From an uncultured Peptococcaceae bacterium (GTDB taxonomy: Bacteria; Bacillota; Peptococcia; Peptococcales; Peptococcaceae), in NCBI GenBank assembly GCA_938044045.1, contig CALIQN010000110.1, positions 1 to 60,581 on the forward strand: DNA of 60,581 bases, in the 5' to 3' direction. The position numbers were made by a program, and so were the translations under genes. Positions 16,819 through 24,016 of the stretch are shown in pieces (within the stretch, counting starts at the first letter, position 1; every line of letters starts with the position of its first letter). The notes below the pieces were generated by a model. That model was not told the origin of the DNA and made no database searches. It saw nothing but the letters and a program-made list of their open reading frames with translations.

Positions 16819-17187
16819 ATGAAAAATCTATTATTTATATCTTATTTACCCTTTCCATTTATTATTGTAGTATCATCTTGTTTTGACAAAAAATACTTTT
16901 ACCTTTCTATCTTATTATATATAATTGGTATTAGCGCACAAGTTGGAAGAGGCTCAATTATTTCCTGTATTAGCTCAACTTTAATTAGTATAGTTGTTTC
17001 CTTATTTCTTGGTATGGCTATATTTAAAGAAAATCCTTGGATAGATATATCTACTTTAAGTTGGATACCTGTAGATATACAAAGAGGAATGTATAGTGAA
17101 TATTTTATACAAATTCTTTGTAAAGCTTCATTACTGTTAAATGGATTGGTTTTATTCTCTATATATTTCGATAATCGTAGGAAATAA
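16819..17187 (+). CDS. Small hydrophobic membrane protein of unknown function
   Basis: A 122-aa protein with about four hydrophobic segments, beginning 6 bp after the peptidase stop, with no clear ribosome site of its own and so probably translated by coupling. It is very AT-rich, like its partner. No family is recognised. The arrangement of secreted wall-active enzyme plus small membrane protein resembles effector-immunity or enzyme-anchor pairs, but nothing in the sequence proves either role. Confidence 0.55.
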   Translation: MKNLLFISYLPFPFIIVVSSCFDKKYFYLSILLYIIGISAQVGRGSIISCISSTLISIVVSLFLGMAIFKENPWIDISTLSWIPVDIQRGMYSEYFIQILCKASLLLNGLVLFSIYFDNRRK

Positions 17188-17192
17188 AAGGG

Positions 17193-17218
17193 GTGCAAGG
17201 GGACTAGTCCCCTTGCAC
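17193..17218. repeat. Perfect 26-bp palindrome
   Basis: The left arm GTGCAAGGGGACT is followed immediately by its exact reverse complement. GC-rich in AT-rich surroundings, 5 bp after the membrane-protein stop, without a T-run. It could act as a mRNA 3' end hairpin or a protein-binding site; similar GGGGACTAGTCCCC palindromes are often seen in mobile elements. Confidence 0.8.
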
Positions 17219-17240
17219 ATTAGACTCTTACTCACTAAAA

Positions 17241-17275
17241 ATCAGGATACAAAAGAGTATTTTTTGTATCCTGAT
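17241..17275. repeat. Perfect 14-bp inverted repeat
   Basis: ATCAGGATACAAAA (17241-17254) pairs exactly with 17262-17275 around a 7-nt loop. There is no clear T-run after it on the plus strand. Confidence 0.75.
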
Positions 17276-17283
17276 AAAGCATT

Positions 17284-17311
17284 TTGACAAAATTGAATTT
17301 TGGGGTATAAT
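17284..17311 (+). promoter_or_regulatory. Consensus sigma-A promoter
   Basis: Perfect TTGACA at 17284-17289 and perfect TATAAT at 17306-17311 with a 16-nt spacer. The predicted start is near 17318. Confidence 0.85.
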
Positions 17312-17325
17312 TTTAATAGGCAAAA

Positions 17326-17370
17326 ATGACAGAAATGCTCATGAGAGTACAAAAAAGCCACGAGTCGTAA
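17326..17370 (+). CDS. Possible 14-aa leader peptide
   Basis: ATG at 17326 encodes MTEMLMRVQKSHES and stops in the loop of the terminator hairpin. The ribosome site is weak (TAGG). A ribosome moving through it would open the hairpin stem. Whether it is translated cannot be told from sequence. Confidence 0.35.
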   Translation: MTEMLMRVQKSHES

Positions 17371-17386
17371 CCTCGTGGCTTTTTCT
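17352..17386 (+). terminator. Intrinsic terminator of the short transcript
   Basis: A 13-bp stem AAAAAGCCACGAG / CTCGTGGCTTTTT with a 7-nt loop and a T-run. Confidence 0.9.
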
Positions 17387-17419
17387 ATTCCGTTTTTGGC
17401 AAGGTGGCTTATACCTTAG

Positions 17420-17898
17420 GCTGACTACCAATTATTCATCTCTATCCAACCATTTGCAAATATAGTGGCAAACTACACCATTTTGCCATTTGGTTTTAAG
17501 GGACGAGATTGTACTAACTTTGTTTCTCAAGCGCTGTAGCAGGAGGCTTAACTAAGACAGGGGTATGGTACTATAATAGTGATGATAGTTATAGTCACTC
17601 TTGGATTGCAGTTAAGCCTTTAAGAGACTACCTTATCAATAATCATCTTGCTAAAGGGTATTATCAAAGCTTACCGCCATATCCTAGTGGCGTACCTGTT
17701 TATGGCACGTTGATACAATATTCTGATGGTAACGATTGGGTGCATTCAGCCATTATTCGTGAAATAGGACAAGATGGTAAAATTTATGTTGCTGAACATA
17801 GTGGTAACTGGATTAATAATGGTTGGGCTGGAAATAGCTCATACACTATACATGGTGATGACTTATCAAAAAAGCGAACTTTTTGGATAGGTGGATAG
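17420..17898 (+). pseudogene. Decayed amidase-domain gene (Amidase_6-like)
   Basis: A relic of the C-terminal amidase domain of clostridial secreted proteins. The catalytic Cys motif GRDCTNFVSQAL is readable at 17501-17536 and is followed by a stop created by a one-base loss: restoring one base at about 17538 gives AL-Y-AGGLTKTGVWYYN, then DSYSHSWIAVKPLRDYL, the His region WVHSAIIREIG and a C-terminal IYVAEHSGNW. No start codon or ribosome site is left upstream, where a terminator now sits. The N-terminal part is missing; the secreted protein at 14989 may derive from a related gene. Confidence 0.75.
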
Positions 17899-17926
17899 TT
17901 GTTAGTGGGATATATGAAAAGCATGT

Positions 17927-17964
17927 AAAAAGACTTCAGCACTTAAAGACTGAAGTCTTTTTTT
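17927..17964 (+). terminator. Intrinsic terminator (near-identical to 14813)
   Basis: Stem AAAAAGACTTCAG.. with ..CTGAAGTCTTTTT and a T-run. It ends the amidase relic and nearly repeats the terminator after the SemiSWEET gene. Confidence 0.88.
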
Positions 17965-18126
17965 AAGTCTGGTTTACACTAGAGTATTGGACGAGTTCAA
18001 TTGATGGTTGGACTGGTGGAAGTTTCTTCAGAGCAGAGGACTGTTAACTTGGATGGCGTAATATAGCGTCATTGGGGTTATTTTGCATATGTATAAAAGA
18101 CAAAAAAGGAAAATTGTGGTTTTTGC

Positions 18127-18155
18127 TTGCAAATTTGTCTTAAAGCGTGTATCAT
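18127..18155 (+). promoter_or_regulatory. Predicted promoter of the CoA-disulfide reductase gene
   Basis: TTGCAA at 18127-18132, 17-nt spacer, TATCAT at 18150-18155. The 5' leader contains a small GCGAC/GTCGC hairpin at 18193-18205. Confidence 0.55.
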
Positions 18156-18247
18156 TTTAGATAATGTAATAAATTATATCTATATAAGCTATGCGACCCA
18201 GTCGCTAGCAAAAATTTTGTCTTTTGACAGGAGGTTACGATTTAATA

Positions 18248-19900
18248 ATGGGAAAACGTGTTTTAATCGTTGGTGGTGTCGCTGGTGGTGCATCTTGCGC
18301 TGCTCGTTTACGTCGTCTAGATGAAAGCCTTGACATCGTGATGTTTGAAAAAGGTCCTTATGTTTCTTTTGCGAACTGTGGACTACCTTACTACATTGGT
18401 GGTGCGATCAAAAATCGTCATGAACTTTTGGTGCAAACTGTACCAGGCATGCAAGATCGCTTCAATATGAAAATTTATGTCAATACTGAAGTGACAGCAA
18501 TCAATCGTGATGCAAAGACAGTCAGTGTGACAAACCTTGAAAATGGCGAAACAAGAGAAGAAGCTTATGATGTATTGGTGCTTTCTCCAGGGGCTAGCCC
18601 AGTGAAACCACCTATCGAAGGGCTTCCTGACGCTGAAGATAGAGTCTTTACTTTACGTAACATTCCTGATACAGATGCAATTTACAACTTCTTACAAGAA
18701 AAAGCACCAAAGGTAGCTACCATCATCGGTGGTGGTTTCATCGGTCTTGAAATGGCTGAAAACCTTGTTGATGCTGGACTTAAAGTTCGTGTTATTGAAA
18801 TGCTTGACCAAGTTATGGCACCTATCGACCCAGAAATGGCAGCAGAAGTACACACCCACTTAAAAGAAAAAGGTGTAGAACTTGTTTTAGGTGATGGTAT
18901 CAGTGCATTCTTAAACAATGGTACTGCTATTCGTACCAGCAGTGGTAAAGAATTTGAAACTGATATGACCATCCTTTCTATCGGTGTTCGTTCAGAAAAC
19001 AAACTCGCTGTAGATTCTGGTTTGGAACTAGGTTTCAGAAACTGCATTAAAGTTGATGAATACATGCAAACAAGCGACCCTAGTATCTATGCAATTGGGG
19101 ACGCTATCGAAGTTAAAGACTGGGTCAACCAAGAAAGTGCAAACATTGCCCTCGCTGGTCCTGCAAATCGTCAAGGTCGTATGGTTGCAGATAACATCGT
19201 CTTTGGCAACAAGAAGACCTATCCAGGTACCCTTGGTAGCTCTTGTGCGAAGATTTTTGACCTCACTGTTGCCAACACTGGTACCAATGAAAAAATGTTA
19301 AACTTCTTCAAAAAGACCTATCAAGCCATTCACCTCTATCCATCTAGCCATGCAAGCTATTACCCAGGTGCACATCCAATTTCTCTTAAAGTCCTTTACA
19401 ATCCAGAAAATGGTAAGCTTTATGGGGCACAAGCTGTAGGTTATGAAAATGTGGATAAGACAATTGACGTTATTGCAACCGCAATTATGGCAGGTCTTAC
19501 TGTTTACCAATTAGGTGACCTTGAACTTTGCTATGCACCACCATACAACTCTGCAAAAGCGCCAGTTAACTTTGCTGGTTACATTGCAGAAAACATCCGT
19601 GATGGCATCAAAGTTGTTGGTTGGGATAAGATTGATGCTCTTATCGAAGAAGGCGCATACATCTTAGACGTATCCATGGAAAATGAATTTGAATCAGGTA
19701 CTTACCCAACAGCGGTAAATATTCCTGTAGACTTCCTACGTGATGAATTAGATGATATTCCAAAAGATAAGACAGTTTATGTTAACTGCCGTATCGGTCT
19801 CCGTGGTTACATCGCTAGCCGTATCTTAAGACAAAATGGCTTCGATGTTGTCAATATCGATGGTGGTTACACAACCTGGAAGAAAATGAAAGAACAATAA
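18248..19900 (+). CDS. cdr: CoA-disulfide/persulfide reductase with rhodanese domain
   Basis: A 550-aa flavoprotein: FAD-binding Rossmann fold with VGGVAGGASCAARLRR at the N terminus, the single active Cys in SFANCGLPYY (C44), an NAD(P)H-binding IIGGGFIGLEMAENL, a dimerisation domain, and a C-terminal rhodanese domain with its Cys in VNCRIGLRGY (C514). Such fusions reduce CoA disulfide, CoA persulfide or polysulfide. It probably serves thiol redox balance or sulfur metabolism. ATG 18248 is chosen, although its AGGAGG lies 13 nt upstream, longer than usual. It is monocistronic. Confidence 0.92.
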   Translation: MGKRVLIVGGVAGGASCAARLRRLDESLDIVMFEKGPYVSFANCGLPYYIGGAIKNRHELLVQTVPGMQDRFNMKIYVNTEVTAINRDAKTVSVTNLENGETREEAYDVLVLSPGASPVKPPIEGLPDAEDRVFTLRNIPDTDAIYNFLQEKAPKVATIIGGGFIGLEMAENLVDAGLKVRVIEMLDQVMAPIDPEMAAEVHTHLKEKGVELVLGDGISAFLNNGTAIRTSSGKEFETDMTILSIGVRSENKLAVDSGLELGFRNCIKVDEYMQTSDPSIYAIGDAIEVKDWVNQESANIALAGPANRQGRMVADNIVFGNKKTYPGTLGSSCAKIFDLTVANTGTNEKMLNFFKKTYQAIHLYPSSHASYYPGAHPISLKVLYNPENGKLYGAQAVGYENVDKTIDVIATAIMAGLTVYQLGDLELCYAPPYNSAKAPVNFAGYIAENIRDGIKVVGWDKIDALIEEGAYILDVSMENEFESGTYPTAVNIPVDFLRDELDDIPKDKTVYVNCRIGLRGYIASRILRQNGFDVVNIDGGYTTWKKMKEQ

Positions 19901-19919
19901 ACCTTTATTACTAGAGGGT

Positions 19920-19952
19920 AAAAGCACGCCACCTCGGTGGCGTGCTTTTTTA
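19920..19952 (+). terminator. Intrinsic terminator
   Basis: A 12-bp GC-rich stem AAAGCACGCCAC / GTGGCGTGCTTT with a CTCG loop and T-run. Confidence 0.93.
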
Positions 19953-20012
19953 TTGGAGCAAGGTATGCTAGTATGGGTATGAGTATGAAAGACAATGATT
20001 TAGGAGGTTACT

Positions 20013-21269
20013 ATGTTAAAAGAAAATTTCAGTCTTGCTGTCCTAACAGATGAGACTTTAACAACAGAAAAATTTTTGCGTGCCACAAGTGCCATTTTGG
20101 AAAATGGTGCGGGGCTACTCATTTACAAAAGAAAGTCAGGAGAGGCAGATTATCTTGAAAATGCCACCTTGCTAAAAAAAGAAGCCTTGGATAAAGGGGT
20201 GAGTTTTTTTGTCTATGACGATCTTGAGTTAGCACATAATCTTGACACTGGACTATGCTTTTCTAGTTTAGACACCTTAAAGGCAAGTGCGAAAGGTGAG
20301 ACACCTTTTGGGGTAGTCATTACCAGTCTTGAAGAAGCAAAAGAGGCTAAGGCCTTGGGCGCAGCCTTTTTACTTTATGGCAAGATCTTTGAAGAAGGTA
20401 GGCTTGAGGTGGACAAAACAGCAAGCCTAGCCCTTAGTGCCTTAGGCGTGCCAGTCCTTCGTTATGGCGGGATTAGCTCTAGTAATGTTTCTCTTTTGGC
20501 AGGGAGTGGCTTAAGTGGTGTTTTGGTCAAAAAAGCCTTGTACAGTTTGCCTAATCCAATGCTAGAGGTCAAGCGTCTAAAAAATCGCCTAGACTTTATT
20601 TTAAATGCCAAGAGCTTAATAAAAGGTATGCTCTTTGATATTGATGGGGTTTTAACTGATACCTTAGCGTTTTGGCAAAATCGTGCTGTTGAGTATCTGA
20701 AACAAAATGGCTATGACCCAGGTCCGGACTTGATCGAAATTATTGAAGAAAAGACCCTTCCAGAACAAGCTGGCTACATCAAGCACAACTATTCTGTCTA
20801 TGATGGCATTGGTGAAATGATTTATACCTGGCTTGGACAATTAGAGTCCTATTACAAAAAGGAAGCCAAGGCAAAAGAAGATGCCAAGGCCGTTTTAAGC
20901 CTGCTCAAGGAAAAGAGCATTGCACTAAAAGCCTACACCTTAAATCCTAGCGACCTTGCTTTGGCGTTGTTGAAACAAACAGGTTTGGCTACTTTACTCA
21001 ATGGGGTAGAAAGTGCTTGGAATGACAAACTAGAACCAACGGATACACGTCTTTACACTCAAGCTGGCATGAGCTTAGGGCTAGCAGGAGAAAATGTCTT
21101 GGTCTTTGAAGACAGTATCTTTGCCTTGCGTGCTGCCAGTCGTGCAGGCTACAAGACAGTTGCCCTCTATGACCCTAACCATAGCAAAAACAATTGGAAG
21201 TTGATGGTTCAAGAAGCAGACTTGGCGTTTTTTAACTTTACAGAGGTTAAAAACTGGCTAGAAAATTAA
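20013..21269 (+). CDS. ThiE/TenI-like domain fused to a HAD phosphatase domain
   Basis: A 418-aa cytoplasmic fusion. Residues 1 to about 185 follow the thiamine-phosphate synthase/TenI barrel (LAVLTDETL, VVITSLEEAKEAKALGAAF, GVPVLRYGGISSSNV, GLSGVLVKKAL), but the phosphate and substrate motif normally read as GVHLGQ is replaced by GLCFSS. Residues about 203-418 are a HAD hydrolase of the beta-phosphoglucomutase type: FDIDGVLTDT at 208-217 with D209/D211, and motif FEDS at 365-368. ATG has AGGAGG. The pair may act on a thiamine or phosphosugar intermediate; no thi genes are nearby. Function unproven. Confidence 0.75.
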   Translation: MLKENFSLAVLTDETLTTEKFLRATSAILENGAGLLIYKRKSGEADYLENATLLKKEALDKGVSFFVYDDLELAHNLDTGLCFSSLDTLKASAKGETPFGVVITSLEEAKEAKALGAAFLLYGKIFEEGRLEVDKTASLALSALGVPVLRYGGISSSNVSLLAGSGLSGVLVKKALYSLPNPMLEVKRLKNRLDFILNAKSLIKGMLFDIDGVLTDTLAFWQNRAVEYLKQNGYDPGPDLIEIIEEKTLPEQAGYIKHNYSVYDGIGEMIYTWLGQLESYYKKEAKAKEDAKAVLSLLKEKSIALKAYTLNPSDLALALLKQTGLATLLNGVESAWNDKLEPTDTRLYTQAGMSLGLAGENVLVFEDSIFALRAASRAGYKTVALYDPNHSKNNWKLMVQEADLAFFNFTEVKNWLEN

Positions 21270-21330
21270 AAATAATTTTCTTAAAAAATATAAAATTAGA
21301 AACAAAAATATAAAAACTGAGGATTTTTCC

Positions 21331-21359
21331 TTGTCAAGTGGTAAGAATTATTTTAATCT
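21331..21359 (+). promoter_or_regulatory. Predicted promoter of the SLH protein gene
   Basis: TTGTCA at 21331-21336, 17-nt spacer, TAATCT at 21354-21359. Confidence 0.55.
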
Positions 21360-21398
21360 TGTAGAGAGTTAGAGAAGATAAAGGAGGATGATGGAAAA

Positions 21399-22541
21399 AT
21401 GATGACAAAGAAGAATCGAATCATTACCTATATTTTACTACTGGGATTTTTGCTTGGCTTTGGCATGCCAAATGAGGCCTTTGCAGCGACTTCAAAAACA
21501 GAAGTGAGCTATCGTTATTTAAGAGCAGGGGATAATGCAGACTTACCACCGGAAGTTTTAAACCATCTCCCTCTCTTACGTCGCTTTGATCAGGATAGAG
21601 CCTTGATGATTATCCCTGATCCTCCACTTGACTTAGAAAAAAAAGGTGACTATTATGAAGTCCAAGTTGAAAATGGTGCTTGGCTTTTTGATGGGAAATA
21701 CAACGAAGAATACACCTATGCAGATAGAGATAAGGTAGAATTCATTGGCTATTGGACCTTTGTACCTAAGGCTTTTGAACCAGATCAAGCCGCAGCAAAA
21801 GCGAAAAAAGAAAGCCAAGTCCAAGCGCTTGATCCTGCGCTAGGCATCGTTTTACCAAAAGATTTGAATTCACTTGACCATTATCAATACATTTATGGCT
21901 ATCCAGATGGTACCATTCGTCCCTTGGAAAAGCTCACAAGAGCAGAAGTGACAACTATTTTTTATCGTCTTTTGGTGGATAAAAAAAGAGATGCCATCTT
22001 TACCAAGACCAATGCTTTTACTGATGTCAGTGAAAAAGATTGGTACAATAAGGCAGTGTCTTCTATGACTAAGGGCAAGTATTTATCAGGCTATAAAGAT
22101 GGTAGCTTTCTTGCTGATAAGACCATGACTAGGGCAGAATTTTTTGCCTTAGCCTCACGTTTTCTACCATTAAAGTCAGGGGAAATTAGTTTTAAAGACG
22201 TATCACAGACGCATTGGGCTAGAGAAGCGATCACGAGTGCTGTGGCCTATGGCCTTGTAAAGGGACAAAATCAAGATAGCTTTAGACCAGAAGCGTCAAT
22301 CACACGTGCTGAGGCAGTCTATGCCATCAATAGAATGCTCCATCGTGGTGTTGATGCCCTAGGACTTTACCCAGGGTATCAAAAATGGAGAGATAATCCA
22401 GAAGATGCCTGGTACTATTATGATATTATCGAAGCAAGTACGGGTCATACCTATAGTGGTGTCTATCCAAATGAAAGATGGAACACTGTTGGTTTAGAAC
22501 ACAAGTATGATGTGGAAAAATATGAAAGATCAGAAAAATAA
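21399..22541 (+). CDS. S-layer homology (SLH) domain protein
   Basis: An exported protein of 380 aa: signal peptide to about residue 30 (NEAFAA), a unique region of about 120 residues, then three SLH motifs recognisable by GYPDGTIRPLEKLTRAEV, GYKDGSFLADKTMTRAEF and GQNQDSFRPEASITRAEA, and a short tail. SLH trios bind pyruvylated secondary wall polymer; csaB at 55360 would supply the pyruvyl group. AGGAGG lies 11 nt before ATG 21399, and the next in-frame ATG (21402) is equally possible. The role of the unique region is unknown. Confidence 0.9.
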   Translation: MMTKKNRIITYILLLGFLLGFGMPNEAFAATSKTEVSYRYLRAGDNADLPPEVLNHLPLLRRFDQDRALMIIPDPPLDLEKKGDYYEVQVENGAWLFDGKYNEEYTYADRDKVEFIGYWTFVPKAFEPDQAAAKAKKESQVQALDPALGIVLPKDLNSLDHYQYIYGYPDGTIRPLEKLTRAEVTTIFYRLLVDKKRDAIFTKTNAFTDVSEKDWYNKAVSSMTKGKYLSGYKDGSFLADKTMTRAEFFALASRFLPLKSGEISFKDVSQTHWAREAITSAVAYGLVKGQNQDSFRPEASITRAEAVYAINRMLHRGVDALGLYPGYQKWRDNPEDAWYYYDIIEASTGHTYSGVYPNERWNTVGLEHKYDVEKYERSEK

Positions 22542-22604
22542 GCGCAATTTTTTGCCGTTACCTATAGCACTTTCATTCCCTCTTTAGGAAGTGTTAGATA
22601 CGAG

Positions 22605-22637
22605 ACTCCTATCACTAGAGTGATAGGAGTTTTTTTG
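22605..22637 (+). terminator. Intrinsic terminator
   Basis: Stem ACTCCTATCAC / GTGATAGGAGT with a 4-nt loop and seven T. Confidence 0.93.
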
Positions 22638-22704
22638 ATAATTTATAAGTCCTAATGCGTTAAAGGTCAACTTATGGTAGAATAAGCAAGAAATGGGGGA
22701 AAGT

Positions 22705-23187
22705 ATGCAGAGTCTCTATGAAGTGATTATTGTAGAGGGCAAGGCAGATGAGAGTCGTCTAAAAGCCCTCTTTGATGCTTTGGTGGTTGAAGTTGGGGGC
22801 TTGGCCTTGCGTCAAGACAGTCTGAGAAAGCTGGATATTTTAAGTCACTACCTACCAATGATAGCCCTCTTTGATCCCGATAGCGCAGGCAAAACAATAG
22901 CAAAGCGCCTAAAGAAACGCTACCCCAAGCTTAGGGTAGCGACACTCAAGGGCAAGGCCTATCGCTCCAAAAATGGCAAGAAGATAGGACTCGCCTATGC
23001 GAGAAGTGATTTGATTGAAGAAAGCCTCTATCAAGCAGGGGCGAGTGTTTGTTTTTTGGAAAAAAGATATCAAAAAGAGGACTTTTTATTTACCAAGACG
23101 AGTGTTTTGAGTCCTTTGGAGAAAAAATATTGGGCAGATGTATTCAATCGCCTACCACAACATGAGGAGGAAACTTATGGATGTTAG
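22705..23187 (+). CDS. rnmV: Ribonuclease M5 (5S rRNA maturation), Toprim family
   Basis: A 160-aa Toprim-domain nuclease that trims 5S rRNA precursors in Gram-positive bacteria. The Toprim glutamate is in IIVEGKADE (E11), and the acidic pair is in ALFDPDSAGK (D57, D59). It overlaps rsmA by 11 bp, the standard rnmV-rsmA pairing, which supports the assignment. Start ATG 22705 has a G-rich site five bases upstream; ATG 22693 gives four more residues. Confidence 0.88.
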   Translation: MQSLYEVIIVEGKADESRLKALFDALVVEVGGLALRQDSLRKLDILSHYLPMIALFDPDSAGKTIAKRLKKRYPKLRVATLKGKAYRSKNGKKIGLAYARSDLIEESLYQAGASVCFLEKRYQKEDFLFTKTSVLSPLEKKYWADVFNRLPQHEEETYGC

Positions 23188-24016
23188 AACCAGATTAAAG
23201 GCACATCAGTTTCGTTTTAAGAAAAAATTTGGGCAAAACTTCATCACCGATCCTACCTTGCTGGGAAAAATTGCTAGAGTGGCACCTCTTGATGAGGAGA
23301 CAGTGGTCTTAGAAATTGGTGCAGGGGCGGGCACCTTGACTTGTGCCTTGGCAGATTTGTCCAAGGCGGTGATTGCCATTGAAGTGGATAAAACCTTACT
23401 GCCGATTTTGGAAGAAATGACGGTTGGACGGCCTGTGACCTTAATTGAGGGCGATGCCTTAAAATTTGACCTTGATCAGCTAGTGTATGAAAAAACCGGT
23501 GCCAAGTCATATAAAATTATCGCCAATTTACCTTATTACATCACCACACCACTCATCATGAAGGTACTTGAGGAAGCACCTCATGCCAGTGAGATTGTTA
23601 TCATGGTACAAAAAGAGGTTGCCGAACGCCTAAAGGCCAAGTCAGGCTCACGTACTTATGGGGCAATTAGTGTCATGGCACAGTACCAAAGTGAGGTCAA
23701 GGAAGCTTTTTTTGTTTCCAGAAAGGCGTTTATGCCTTCTCCTGAGGTAGACTCAGCGGTGCTTCATTTGAAACGTCATGAAACCAAACCTTATCAAGCT
23801 AAAGATGACAAGGTTTTTCGTAAGGTTGTCAAGGCAAGCTTTGGGCAAAGAAGAAAGATTTTAAGGAATGCTCTAAGAACCCTAGGTTTAGCAGATGAAA
23901 TCTTGGAAGTAGGTTTTGAAAAAGCGGGTATTTCCCCTTTAGCTAGGGGAGAGAGCTTAAGTGTTGAAGACTTTGTGCGCTTGGCTGATGTTTTGTTTGA
24001 GGAGGGCTTGAGATGA
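23177..24016 (+). CDS. rsmA: 16S rRNA (adenine1518-N6/adenine1519-N6) dimethyltransferase
   Basis: KsgA-type methylase of 279 aa acting on the 3' end of 16S rRNA in late 30S assembly. It has KKFGQNFITD at the start, the SAM loop LEIGAGAGTLT, and the catalytic ANLPYYITTP. The frame is open 13 codons upstream, but ATG 23177 has AGGAGG 6 nt before it. Its end overlaps dnaX by 4 bp (ATGA), so rnmV, rsmA and dnaX are translationally chained. Confidence 0.96.
   Translation: MDVRTRLKAHQFRFKKKFGQNFITDPTLLGKIARVAPLDEETVVLEIGAGAGTLTCALADLSKAVIAIEVDKTLLPILEEMTVGRPVTLIEGDALKFDLDQLVYEKTGAKSYKIIANLPYYITTPLIMKVLEEAPHASEIVIMVQKEVAERLKAKSGSRTYGAISVMAQYQSEVKEAFFVSRKAFMPSPEVDSAVLHLKRHETKPYQAKDDKVFRKVVKASFGQRRKILRNALRTLGLADEILEVGFEKAGISPLARGESLSVEDFVRLADVLFEEGLR

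Larger units (their letters stand above)
17318..17386 (+). ncRNA. Predicted short transcript (sRNA or attenuated leader)
   Basis: A full-consensus promoter is followed after only about 35 nt by a strong terminator, giving a predicted RNA of about 68 nt. It carries a 14-codon frame whose stop is inside the terminator loop, the layout of a transcription attenuator or a small regulatory RNA. No functional gene follows: only a decayed amidase. Confidence 0.55.

Noticed and set aside
17326..17370. Known macrolide or tetracycline resistance leader
   Set aside because: The peptide does not match any leader I can recall with certainty and no resistance gene follows.
18127..18324. Plus-strand frame of 65 aa before the CoA-disulfide reductase
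   Set aside because: It overlaps the promoter and the real gene start in another frame and has no ribosome site.
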